Assembly: GCF_003751805.1 (NCBI RefSeq)
Contig: NZ_RKHQ01000001.1
Location: 1,736,001 to 1,800,000 of the forward strand
Direction: 5' to 3'
Source of the DNA: Salana multivorans
GTDB taxonomy: Bacteria; Actinomycetota; Actinomycetes; Actinomycetales; Beutenbergiaceae
Length of the DNA: 64,000 bases
Each line of letters begins with the position of its first letter. Within the stretch, counting starts at the first letter, position 1. Shown here piece by piece: positions 27,153 to 34,839 of this stretch. The translations under genes and the position numbers were made by a program. Under the pieces are notes generated by a model. It saw only the letters and a program-made list of their open reading frames with translations, had not been told where the DNA came from and did not search any database.

Positions 27153-27191
27153 ACGCGATGGTAGCCAGCGCCGGTGACCCGCGGCCCGCCC

Positions 27192-27208
27192 CTCTGCTCA
27201 CAGCAGAG
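27192..27208. promoter_or_regulatory. Perfect palindrome upstream of the popR-like gene
   Basis: CTCTGCT-CAC-AGCAGAG has perfect 7-base arms and a 3-base spacer, the same geometry as the candidate site before the clpP pair. It is 40 bases upstream of the regulator's start codon. Confidence 0.6.
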
Positions 27209-27224
27209 CGCACGCGGGCAGGGT

Positions 27225-27242
27225 GTCCGCTCTCTGCGGATC
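27225..27242. repeat. Dispersed 18-bp palindromic repeat, copy 1
   Basis: GTCCGCTCTCTGCGGATC contains TCCGC-N5-GCGGA. An identical copy lies at 47847-47864 and a 17/18 inverted copy at 27327-27344. All are intergenic. Confidence 0.7.
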
Positions 27243-27326
27243 CGCGCACCGGCCACCACCTCGCCTCGAGCGTTGCGCCGCCGTCACCTGCGGCGACACC
27301 GGACCTCGCCGGATGAGGTCGCGTCC

Positions 27327-27344
27327 GATCCGCGGAGAGCGGAC
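27327..27344. repeat. Dispersed 18-bp palindromic repeat, copy 2 (inverted)
   Basis: On the minus strand this reads GTCCGCTCTCCGCGGATC, one base from copies 1 and 3. It lies 21 bases past the stop of the MBL gene and may act as a small hairpin or a protein site. Confidence 0.65.
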
Positions 27345-27365
27345 GGTTCCCGAACGGCACCCGCC

Positions 27366-28043
27366 TCACCAGCCGCGGGCGATCCACTCCTCGACGTCGG
27401 CGGCCTCGCGACCGACGCTCGTGCTCGGGCCGTGCCCGGGGTGGACGGGCGTCGCGGGCGGCAGCGTGAGGATGCGGTCGCGGATCGAGGCGATGATCGT
27501 GGGGAAGCTCGAGTAGTCCCAGCGCGTCGCCCCCGGCCCGCCCTCGAACAGGGTGTCGCCGCTCAGCACGGCGAGCGGCGGGTTGACGTCGACGACGTCG
27601 TGCTCCGCGCTGTCGTCCGTCAGGTCGGGCCACACGACGGCGACGCACGCGCCCGGCGTGTGGCCGGGAGTGTGGCGCACCTCGACCACGCCGTCGGAGA
27701 CCGCGATGACGGTGAGGTCGCGGCCGTCGGTGAGGTCGCCGTCGGGCGTCGCGTCCGGGTGCGCGACGTCCCAGAGGAAGCGGTCGGCGGGATGCAGCAG
27801 CACGGGCGCGCCGGTCAGGTCGCGCAACCGGGGCGCCGCACCGACGTGGTCGCCGTGCCCGTGGGTGAGCACGATCGCCACGACGGTCCGGTCCCCGACG
27901 GCCTCGGCGATCGCGTCGGCGTCGTGGGAGGCATCGATCACGACGCACTCGCCGCCCGAGCCACGCGGGTCGCCGACGATCCAGACGTTGTTCGTGAAGC
28001 CGGGGTCACCGGCGGCGGGGATGACGACGCGCTCGATCTCCAT
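27366..28043 (-). CDS. Metallo-beta-lactamase-fold hydrolase, glyoxalase II-like
   Basis: A 225-residue cytoplasmic metallohydrolase. The metal-binding series is complete: THGHGDH (HxHxDH), HTPGHTPG, SGDTLF and HPGHGPST. The layout fits the glyoxalase II/YcbL-type group; thioester or lactone substrates are typical, but the actual substrate is unknown. Start ATG 28043 puts the fold near the N terminus; an alternative GTG at 28073, 10 codons upstream, has a better spaced GGGAGA ribosome site. It is divergent from the CotH gene with a short shared upstream region. Confidence 0.87.
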   Translation of the reverse strand: MEIERVVIPAAGDPGFTNNVWIVGDPRGSGGECVVIDASHDADAIAEAVGDRTVVAIVLTHGHGDHVGAAPRLRDLTGAPVLLHPADRFLWDVAHPDATPDGDLTDGRDLTVIAVSDGVVEVRHTPGHTPGACVAVVWPDLTDDSAEHDVVDVNPPLAVLSGDTLFEGGPGATRWDYSSFPTIIASIRDRILTLPPATPVHPGHGPSTSVGREAADVEEWIARGW

Positions 28044-28119
28044 GACCTCAGCATGCCCGCACAGGCTGTCCACAGGTCTCCCAGGCGTCCGGCCAAGGTG
28101 TGGTGTTCACAGTGTCGAC

Positions 28120-29763
28120 ATGACGCCTTCCCCCGCCTCACCCTTCCGGTTCCCCGTGCGCGGCAGGATCGGTGCCCGCGCCGCTGCCACCGTGACCGCC
28201 GCCGCGCTCGTCCTCGGCGGCTGCGCGGTCGGCCAGCAGACGGGCCAGACGGAAGCCGCCTCCGCGTCGTCCGCCGCCGCCGCGACCGCTGGCACGGTCT
28301 GGGACGCGAGCTCCGTGCACACGATCGAGGTCGAGATCGACCCCGACGTGCTCGCCGGGCTGCTCGCGACGTACGAGGACTCCTCGGCCAAGGACTGGGC
28401 GAGCGCCACCGTGACGATCGACGGGCAGACGTTCGAGAACGTCGGCATCAAGCTCAAGGGCAACTCCTCGCTCCAGGGCGTGACGGCCGAGTCCGACCCG
28501 ACGTCGCTGCCGTGGCGGATCCGGCTCGACAAGTACGTCGACGGGCAGAGTCTCGACGGCTACACCGACTTCGCCGTGCGACCGAACGGCTCGGAGTCCT
28601 CCTTCAACGAGGCGGTCGCGCTCGACCTGCTGGCCGATGCCGGGCTCGCGACGGAGAAGGCGGTGGCGACGGCGTTCTCGGTCAACGGCGACGACGCGGT
28701 CCTGCGCCTCACGGTCCAGAACCTCGACGAGGCGTGGGTGGCGGACGAGTTCCCCGACGCCGGGGAGGACTCGGTGCTCTACAAGATCGAGTCGACGGCG
28801 AGCTGGTCCTACCTGGGCGACGACGCGGACTACTCGGAGTCGTTCGAGGTCAAGGCCGGGCCCGACGACTATGCGCCGCTGGCCGAGCTGCTCGACCTCC
28901 TGGCGAACGGCTCGGAGGAGGAGCTGGCCGAGCGGCTGCCCGAGCTGGTGGACCTCGACTCGTTCGCGACCTATCTCGCCCTCGAGGAGCTGATGGGCAA
29001 CTTCGACACGATCGACGGACCGGGGAACAACGGCTACCTGTTCTGGGACTCGGAGACGCGGATGTTCACGGTGGTCGCCTGGGACCACGACCGCGCGTTC
29101 GGCGTCCAGCTCGGGGGCGGAGGCGCGGGGGGTGCCGGTGGCTTCCCCGGCGGCGCGCCCGGCGGAGCCGCCGACGGCGCCGACGGGACGGACGGGGCCG
29201 CCGGCGGGCCCGACGGCGCCGCGGGTGGACGACCGGGCGGGATGGAGCCGCCGGGCGGCATGCAGCTTCCCGACGGCGCCGAGCTTCCCGACGGGGTCCA
29301 GCCGCCCGAGGGTTTCGAGCCTCCGACCGGGGTCGACGGCGAGGCGCCCGGGACGGGCTTCGGCGGCACGGCACCGGGTGGCGGCATGGGCGGTGGCAGC
29401 GCACTCGCGACCGCGATGGAGAGCAGCGAGGAGTGGTCGGCGCTCATCGAGGAGAAGAAGGCCGAGCTGACGACCTCGCTCCTCGACTCCGGCGTGCTCG
29501 CCGCCTCGGTCGAGGCCTGGTTCGCGGCCGTGGCGCCGTCGGGCCTCGTCGCCGAGGAGACGCTGCGGTCCGAGGCCGACGCGATCATCGCCTACGAGGA
29601 CGGACGCGGCAGCTCCGAGGCCTCGGGCATGGCCGGCGGTGGTCGTCAGCAGGACGGTCAGCGTCCCGGCGACGTGCCGAGCCCGGGCGGAGCCGACGGC
29701 TCGGGCACCGACGAGTCCGCTGGGACGAGCGACGTGACGTCGTCGGCCGTCGGCGCCGCCTGA
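28120..29763 (+). CDS. CotH-family lipoprotein
   Basis: A 547-residue secreted protein. The lipoprotein signal ends in lipobox LGGC (about 28-31). A CotH-type domain follows, with KLKGNSS, the RIRLDKYV segment and AWDHDRAFG, the family's kinase-like metal site. CotH proteins are atypical protein kinases in spore formers; their role in non-sporulating actinobacteria is not known to me. Residues about 335-430 form a Gly/Pro/Asp-rich linker with PDG/PPGG repeats, and the C terminus is a Ser/Gly/Asp-rich tail. ATG 28120 has no clear ribosome site. The stop codon falls inside a triple 17-bp repeat. Confidence 0.85.
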   Translation: MTPSPASPFRFPVRGRIGARAAATVTAAALVLGGCAVGQQTGQTEAASASSAAAATAGTVWDASSVHTIEVEIDPDVLAGLLATYEDSSAKDWASATVTIDGQTFENVGIKLKGNSSLQGVTAESDPTSLPWRIRLDKYVDGQSLDGYTDFAVRPNGSESSFNEAVALDLLADAGLATEKAVATAFSVNGDDAVLRLTVQNLDEAWVADEFPDAGEDSVLYKIESTASWSYLGDDADYSESFEVKAGPDDYAPLAELLDLLANGSEEELAERLPELVDLDSFATYLALEELMGNFDTIDGPGNNGYLFWDSETRMFTVVAWDHDRAFGVQLGGGGAGGAGGFPGGAPGGAADGADGTDGAAGGPDGAAGGRPGGMEPPGGMQLPDGAELPDGVQPPEGFEPPTGVDGEAPGTGFGGTAPGGGMGGGSALATAMESSEEWSALIEEKKAELTTSLLDSGVLAASVEAWFAAVAPSGLVAEETLRSEADAIIAYEDGRGSSEASGMAGGGRQQDGQRPGDVPSPGGADGSGTDESAGTSDVTSSAVGAA

Positions 29764-29808
29764 GATCCGGCGCCGCCTGAGATCCGGCGACGCCTGAGAT
29801 CCGGCGAC
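29758..29808 (+). repeat. Three tandem 17-bp repeats across the CotH stop codon
   Basis: The unit GCCTGAGATCCGGCGAC occurs three times without gaps; the first copy has C instead of A near its end. The TGA in copy 1 is the CotH stop codon. Copy number could vary by slippage; the extra units are downstream of the stop and would not change the protein. Confidence 0.85.
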
Positions 29809-30039
29809 GCCGCCGACCGAGCTCACCGCTCGGACGACACCGACGCCGAGCGAGCCGACGGTGCGGGGCCGGCCGCTGGGACACCGAGCGGGCCGCCCGG
29901 CCGAGCCGAGTGGGTCGGCCGGACGGATCGACGACGCCGGGCGAGCCCGAGACGCGGCGCAAGCCCGGTGACACCGGGCGAACCCGACGACGCCGAGCGA
30001 GCGGACGGTCCACCGGGCCGGGCCCGGTGACGCGGTCCG
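29809..30039. other. GC-rich intergenic region with degenerate short repeats
   Basis: Between two convergent genes I see no gene. The region repeats short elements such as GACGCCGAGCGAGC (29843 and 29990) and GACACCGGGCGA/GACACCGAGCGG forms. Frames through it encode only Arg/Pro/Ala-rich peptides. It could contain a bidirectional terminator, but no single clean hairpin dominates. Confidence 0.5.
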
Positions 30040-30432
30040 TCAGGCGGTGGTCGCCAGCGCGTAGCGCACGGCGTCGGCGGCCGCCTGCGGCGTGAGTCGC
30101 CGGGTCGAGCGGACCGCGACGTGGCTGGGAGTGTTGTCGACCAGGTCGCCGTCGGTCGCGACCTCGATGCCCCACGAGCGGGGCTTGTCGAGCGGACGCT
30201 CGCGATCGGTGCGCGAGGTCGTCCGGCCGCGGTCGACCAGGAGGAAGACGCGACGGCCGTCGTCGAGGAACGCGACCGGCACCGGGCGGGCGAACGCGTC
30301 GGGCGAGGACATCTCGCCGCGCACGATGGCGGCGACGAGGGCCTCGGTCTCGCGGACGGCGCGGGCGGTCTCGGCATCGCGTGCCGGGAAGGCCTGGTCG
30401 ATGGTGTGGTTGTCGAAGTGAGAGATGGACAT
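30040..30432 (-). CDS. Conserved-looking small protein of unknown function
   Basis: I do not recognise this 130-residue protein. It is cytoplasmic by composition, with a mixed alpha/beta pattern: a helical N-terminal part with DAETARAVRETEALVAAIV, then strands around VPVAFLDDGRRVFLLVDRG, and a C-terminal helix RLTPQAAADAVRYAL. There are no cysteines. AAGGAG lies 9-10 bases upstream of ATG 30432 and codon use matches its neighbours, so the gene looks real. It is divergent from hsp20 and shares its upstream region, which holds heat-shock operators, so it might belong to the same stress response. That link is inference. Confidence 0.75.
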   Translation of the reverse strand: MSISHFDNHTIDQAFPARDAETARAVRETEALVAAIVRGEMSSPDAFARPVPVAFLDDGRRVFLLVDRGRTTSRTDRERPLDKPRSWGIEVATDGDLVDNTPSHVAVRSTRRLTPQAAADAVRYALATTA

Positions 30433-30639
30433 GGGTACTGCTCCTTGATCGAGTGACCCGGTCTCGGGCCGCGGCGGCGCGCTCTCGTTGCGCGCCCGGC
30501 CGCTGGCGGGGGCCGGGGTCGCGCGGCTGCTGCCCCAAGGGTGGGACGCTGCCGCAGGCGAACAGTCAACTCTACAGCATGCTCCGTGCGATGTCACGTG
30601 GTTGATGGCCGTCAGGGGAGTCGAGCGGCCCCGGTTCGC

Positions 30640-30660
30640 CTTGAGCGAACCCGACTCAAC
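30640..30660. promoter_or_regulatory. HAIR element (HspR site) upstream of hsp20
   Basis: CTTGAGC-GAACCCG-ACTCAAC matches the HspR-associated inverted repeat CTTGAGT-N7-ACTCAAG with one mismatch per arm and the correct 7-base spacing. It lies 88 bases upstream of the hsp20 start, directly before a CIRCE-like element. The rest of the 316-base gap (30433-30748) shows no gene. Confidence 0.8.
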
Positions 30661-30665
30661 TTTGA

Positions 30666-30692
30666 CTGGCACTCGTCGGGCGAGAGTGCTAG
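30666..30692. promoter_or_regulatory. CIRCE element (HrcA site) in the hsp20 promoter
   Basis: CTGGCACTC-N9-GAGTGCTAG matches the CIRCE consensus TTAGCACTC-N9-GAGTGCTAA with the exact 9-base spacer. It overlaps the likely promoter: GGCACT as -35 and TAGAAC (30690-30695) as -10 with 16-base spacing, so HrcA bound here would block RNA polymerase. Confidence 0.85.
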
Positions 30693-30748
30693 AACTGTGG
30701 GTGTGAGCGGGACCGAACCCGGTCCCCCCGACCTGAAGGAGTGGAGAC

Positions 30749-31237
30749 ATGGCACGCACGTACGACCCGTTCCGTGAGCTCGACCGACTCATGGGCCAGA
30801 TGCTCACCGCCGAGCGCGCGAGCACCCAGATGCCGATGGACCTGTACCGGTCCGGTGACCACTACGTCCTGGCGATGGACCTGCCCGGGGCCGACCCCGG
30901 CAGCATCGACGTCAACGTCGAGGACCGCACCCTGACGATCCGCGCTCAGCGGACGACCCCCGAGACCGGCGACGTCCAGTGGCTGGCCAAGGAGCGCCCG
31001 TCGGGCACGTACGCCCGCCAGCTCACCGTCGGTCGCGGCCTCGCCCTCGACCAGATCAGCGCCTCCTACAGCGACGGCGTCCTCACGCTCACCATCCCGG
31101 TGGCGCAGGAGGCCAAGCCGCGCCGGATCGAGGTCCAGCACGGCGCCCCGACGACCGTGCTCGCCGCGGCGACGGACGCGGAGAACGCCGGAGCCGTCGC
31201 CGGCGAGAGCCGGCCCGTCGAGGTCGCCGCCGGCTGA
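30749..31237 (+). CDS. Hsp20 / alpha-crystallin small heat-shock protein
   Basis: A 162-residue ATP-independent chaperone that holds unfolding proteins. The alpha-crystallin domain spans about 27-125, with DLYRSGDHYVLAMDLPG at its start and the conserved YSDGVLTLTIPV near its end. The N-terminal MARTYDPFRELDRLM is typical of bacterial class A Hsp20. ATG 30749 follows GGAG-rich sequence. Two operators upstream (HAIR and CIRCE) imply control by both HspR and HrcA. The C-terminal 35 residues are Ala/Thr/Glu-rich; the family's IXI motif is not clearly visible. Confidence 0.93.
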   Translation: MARTYDPFRELDRLMGQMLTAERASTQMPMDLYRSGDHYVLAMDLPGADPGSIDVNVEDRTLTIRAQRTTPETGDVQWLAKERPSGTYARQLTVGRGLALDQISASYSDGVLTLTIPVAQEAKPRRIEVQHGAPTTVLAAATDAENAGAVAGESRPVEVAAG

Positions 31238-31300
31238 TCCGCGGCCGGCTGATCCGGCGCCGTCGTCCGCCGCGGGAGCGACGGCACGGGGCAGACGCAA

Positions 31301-31340
31301 CGGGTCGGGCCCGCACTCGCGCGAGTGCAGGCCCGACCCG
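31301..31340. terminator. Bidirectional terminator between hsp20 and the NCS2 permease
   Basis: A nearly perfect 40-base palindrome: a 10-base outer stem, one mismatch, then 8 bases of self-complementary centre. It lies between two convergent genes, so it can serve both. Confidence 0.85.
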
Positions 31341-31376
31341 TCCGTGCTGAGCCTCTGCGCCGCGGCGCCGGCTCGG

Positions 31377-32717
31377 TCAGACCGCCTCGTCCGCGGGGAC
31401 CGAGGCGGGCGACGCCGGCTCCTGGTGGGTGCCGCGCCACCGCGCGATCCACCGCATCGCGTGGTAGATCGCGAGCGCGCCGAACGAGCCGAGCGCGATG
31501 CCCTCGAACGTGAGCGCACCCCAGCCCCAGGTGAAGTTGGCGATGCCGACGATGAGCGCGACGGCGGCCGTCGTGAGGTTCACCGGGTCGGCGAAGTCGA
31601 CCTTGTTCTGCACCCAGATGCGCGCGCCGAGGATGCCGATCATGCCGTAGAGCACGGTGCCGGCGCCGCCGAGCACGCCCCCGGGGATCGTCGCGATGAG
31701 CGCACCGAACTTGGGCGAGAGCGAGAGCAGGAACGCCGTGATCGCCGCGACGAGGTAGGCGGCCGTCGAGTAGACGCGCGTGGCCGCCATGACGCCGATG
31801 TTCTCGGCGTAGGTCGTCGTGCCGGACCCGCCGCCAGCGCCGGCGAGGGTCGTGGCGAGGCCGTCGGCGAACAGGGCGCGCCCGGTCATGGGGTCGAGGT
31901 CCTCGCCGGTCATCGCGGCGACGGACTTGAGGTGGCCGATGTTCTCGGCGATGAGGACGAGGACGACGGGGACGAACAGCCCGAGCACGGCCACGGAGAA
32001 CTGCGGCGTCTGGAAGTGCGGCAGCCCGACCCAGCCGGCCTCGCGGACGAGGTCGAAGCTGACCTCGCCCCGGACGAGCGCGCAGGCGTAGCCGACGAGG
32101 ACGCCGAGCAGGATCGACAGCCGCCCGAGGATGCCCTTGAACAGGACCGTCGCGAGGATGACGGCGAGGATCGTGACGATCGCCGTCACGGGCGCGACCT
32201 GCACGTTGTTCCACGCGGCCGGCGCGAGGTTGAAGCCGATGAGCATGACGATCGTGCCCGTGAGGATCGGCGGCATCACCCGGTCGATCCAGGAGTGCCC
32301 GATCCAGTTGACCAGCAGCCCGACGAGGGCGAGCAGCACGCCCGCCACCACGACGCCGCCGAGCGCCACCGCCATCCCACCCTGCTCGTTCGCCGCCGCG
32401 ATCGGCGCGATGAACGCGAAGCTCGAGCCGAGGTAGCTCGGCACGCGACCGCGCGTGATGAGCAGGAACAGGAAGGTGCCGATGCCCGAGAAGAACAGCG
32501 TCGTCGCCGGCGGGAGGCCCGTGATGAGCGGCACGAGGAAGGTCGCTCCGAACATGGCGACGACGTGCTGCATCCCGATGCCGATGGTGCGCGGCCAGCT
32601 CAGGCGCTGGTGCGGCCCGACCACCTGCCCGCCCGCGATGTGACGGCCGTCGCCGTAGAGGTTCCAGGAGAAGATGCCCGGGCGGGTGCCCCACGGGGGC
32701 GTTGTCTGCTGCGACAT
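31377..32717 (-). CDS. NCS2 uracil/xanthine permease
   Basis: A 446-residue nucleobase-cation symporter 2 transporter with about fourteen membrane segments. The fold's landmark segments are visible: GMQHVVAMFGATFLVP near the first helices, IGLI-like VLIAENIGHLKSV, and the AGAGGGSGTTTYAENIG loop. It matches the UraA/PyrP (uracil) side of the family best; xanthine-type specificity cannot be excluded. GAAGGA sits 8 bases before ATG 32717. It is a single gene with its own terminator. Confidence 0.9.
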   Translation of the reverse strand: MSQQTTPPWGTRPGIFSWNLYGDGRHIAGGQVVGPHQRLSWPRTIGIGMQHVVAMFGATFLVPLITGLPPATTLFFSGIGTFLFLLITRGRVPSYLGSSFAFIAPIAAANEQGGMAVALGGVVVAGVLLALVGLLVNWIGHSWIDRVMPPILTGTIVMLIGFNLAPAAWNNVQVAPVTAIVTILAVILATVLFKGILGRLSILLGVLVGYACALVRGEVSFDLVREAGWVGLPHFQTPQFSVAVLGLFVPVVLVLIAENIGHLKSVAAMTGEDLDPMTGRALFADGLATTLAGAGGGSGTTTYAENIGVMAATRVYSTAAYLVAAITAFLLSLSPKFGALIATIPGGVLGGAGTVLYGMIGILGARIWVQNKVDFADPVNLTTAAVALIVGIANFTWGWGALTFEGIALGSFGALAIYHAMRWIARWRGTHQEPASPASVPADEAV

Positions 32718-32944
32718 GGCGGTGTCCTTCGGGTCGATGGCCGAGAACACCCTAGTGATCCCCGACCCCGCCGCGTCGCTCGTTCCGGCCCGCCGCGCCG
32801 ATCCGGGTGGGACGCGGGCGACGGCGGTTCGTCCGGTGCCGCGCGACGACGGTGGCGGGGCTCGTCCACAGCCCCCGGGCGCTCGTCCACAGGTAGGTCG
32901 TACGTCGGAGGTCACCGTCGGTGGAGGCCACTAGCGTTACGGAC

Positions 32945-34627
32945 ATGAGCGCTCCGATCGATCCCACGACCACCGCAGCCTGGGCCCGCCTGGCCGACCT
33001 CGAGGCCTCCTTCGCCCCGGACCTGCGCGCCTGGTTCGCCGCCGACCCCACCCGGGCCACCCGCTACACCAAGCAGCTCGCCGACCTCCACGTCGACCTG
33101 TCGAAGAACCTCCTGACGGACGAGCTGCTCGCCGCGCTCGTGGCGCTCGCGGAGGAGACCCGGGTGCTCGATCGCTACCGCGCGATGCTCGTCGGCGAGC
33201 ACATCAACACGACGGAGGACCGCGCCGTGCTGCACACGGCGCTGCGTCGTCCGGCTGGCGCCGAGCCGGGGCTCGTGGTCGACGGGCAGGACGTCGACCA
33301 CGACGTCCAGGAGGTGCTCGCGCGCATCGACGCCTTCGCCGAGCGGGTCCGCGACGGGCAGTGGCGCGGCCTGACGGGCAAGCGCGTGACGCACGTCGTC
33401 AACATCGGGATCGGCGGCTCGGACCTCGGCCCCGTCATGGTCTACGAGGCGCTCCAGCCGTACGCGACGGCCGGCATCGAGGCGCGGTTCGTCTCCAACA
33501 TCGACCCGACGGACCTCGCGCAGAAGACCGCGGACCTCGATCCCGAGACCACGCTGTTCGTCGTCGCCAGCAAGACGTTCACGACGCTGGAGACGCTGAC
33601 GAACGCGCGGCTCGCGCGGGACTGGCTGTGGGCCGGGCTGGCGGAGCGCGGCGCGCTCGGCGACGCGGACGGGGCGCGGGCGGAGGCCGTCGCGCACCAT
33701 TTCGTCGCGGTGTCCACCGCCCTGGACAAGGTCGCAGCGTTCGGCATCGACCCGACCAACGCGTTCGGGTTCTGGGACTGGGTCGGCGGGCGCTACTCGG
33801 TCGACTCGGCCATCGGGCTCACGCTCGCGATCGCGCTCGGGCCCGACGTGTTCCGGGAGCTGCTCTCGGGCTTCCACGCGGTCGACGACCACGTCGCGAC
33901 GACGCCGCTCGAGGACAACGTCCCCGTCCTCATGGGGCTGCTGAACATCTGGTACGTCAACTTCCTCGGCGCGCAGACCCACGCCGTGCTGCCCTACGCG
34001 CAGCAGCTCCACCGGTTCCCCGCCTACCTGCAGCAGCTCACCATGGAGTCGAACGGCAAGTCGGTGCGCTGGGACGGCTCGCCGGTCGCGACGGGGACGG
34101 GCGAGGTGTTCTGGGGCGAGCCCGGGACGAACGGCCAGCACGCGTTCTACCAGCTCATCCACCAGGGCACGCTGCTCATCCCGGCCGACTTCATCGCCTT
34201 CGTGAACCCGGCGTACCCGCTGGAGGACGGGGGGCAGGACGTGCACGAGCTGTTCCTCGCCAACTTCCTCGCGCAGACGAAGGCGCTCGCGTTCGGCAAG
34301 ACGTCGGCTGAGGTCGAGGCCGAGGGCACGACCGGTGCGCTCGTCCCCGCGCGGACGTTCGCCGGCAACCGGCCGACGACCTCGATCTTCGCCCCCGCGC
34401 TCACGCCGGCGGCGCTGGGCCAGCTCGTCGCGCTGTACGAGCACATCACGTTCGTCCAGGGCGTGGTCTGGGGCATCAACTCCTTCGACCAGTGGGGCGT
34501 CGAGCTCGGCAAGAAGCTCGCGCTGGAGATCGCGCCCGCGCTCGGCGGCGACGAGGCGGCGCTCGCCGGCCAGGACGCCTCGACGCGCGAGCTCGTCGCG
34601 TACTACCTCGCGCACCGGGAGGACTGA
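32945..34627 (+). CDS. pgi: Glucose-6-phosphate isomerase
   Basis: A 560-residue enzyme interconverting glucose-6-phosphate and fructose-6-phosphate, of normal length for the long bacterial form. Family signatures are present: [11 protein letters not shown] near 155, the [14 protein letters not shown] signature near 280, QLTMESNGK near 365 and the [18 protein letters not shown] active-site segment near 390. The start ATG 32945 is preceded 7 bases away by TAGCGT, with no ribosome site, so the message is probably leaderless. It joins the sugar-uptake loci of the window to glycolysis. Confidence 0.97.
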   Translation: MSAPIDPTTTAAWARLADLEASFAPDLRAWFAADPTRATRYTKQLADLHVDLSKNLLTDELLAALVALAEETRVLDRYRAMLVGEHINTTEDRAVLHTALRRPAGAEPGLVVDGQDVDHDVQEVLARIDAFAERVRDGQWRGLTGKRVTHVVNIGIGGSDLGPVMVYEALQPYATAGIEARFVSNIDPTDLAQKTADLDPETTLFVVASKTFTTLETLTNARLARDWLWAGLAERGALGDADGARAEAVAHHFVAVSTALDKVAAFGIDPTNAFGFWDWVGGRYSVDSAIGLTLAIALGPDVFRELLSGFHAVDDHVATTPLEDNVPVLMGLLNIWYVNFLGAQTHAVLPYAQQLHRFPAYLQQLTMESNGKSVRWDGSPVATGTGEVFWGEPGTNGQHAFYQLIHQGTLLIPADFIAFVNPAYPLEDGGQDVHELFLANFLAQTKALAFGKTSAEVEAEGTTGALVPARTFAGNRPTTSIFAPALTPAALGQLVALYEHITFVQGVVWGINSFDQWGVELGKKLALEIAPALGGDEAALAGQDASTRELVAYYLAHRED

Positions 34628-34766
34628 GCTCGCCGAGCCGGGCGCGGTCATCGTTCAGCGACCCGCGCCCGGCTCGTCGCGCCTGCGTGCGCCGCGCGTT
34701 TTCGCGCGGGATCGTGCGTGGCAGACGGCAGAGTTCATGCGATTGTTGCCGGAGCGCCACCAAAGG

Positions 34767-34787
34767 GTTCCCCCGGGTCAGGGGAAC
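34767..34787. promoter_or_regulatory. Inverted repeat upstream of the secreted nuclease gene
   Basis: GTTCCCC-N7-GGGGAAC is a perfect 7-base inverted repeat, 52 bases before the start codon in a 212-base gap. GGGTCAGGGG occurs at 34776 and again at 34803. A phosphate-starvation control would suit the enzyme, but the site does not clearly match a PHO box. Confidence 0.45.
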
Positions 34788-34839
34788 GCTCTACGGTCGA
34801 TCGGGTCAGGGGGCATCCTGATCCGAGAGGTTCCTGACC

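Noticed and set aside
34653-34770. Possible PHO box before the secreted nuclease (GTTCAGCGACC, GTTCATGCGAT)
   Set aside because: Single degenerate half-sites without the 11-base direct repetition of a PHO box; phosphate control remains only a guess from function.
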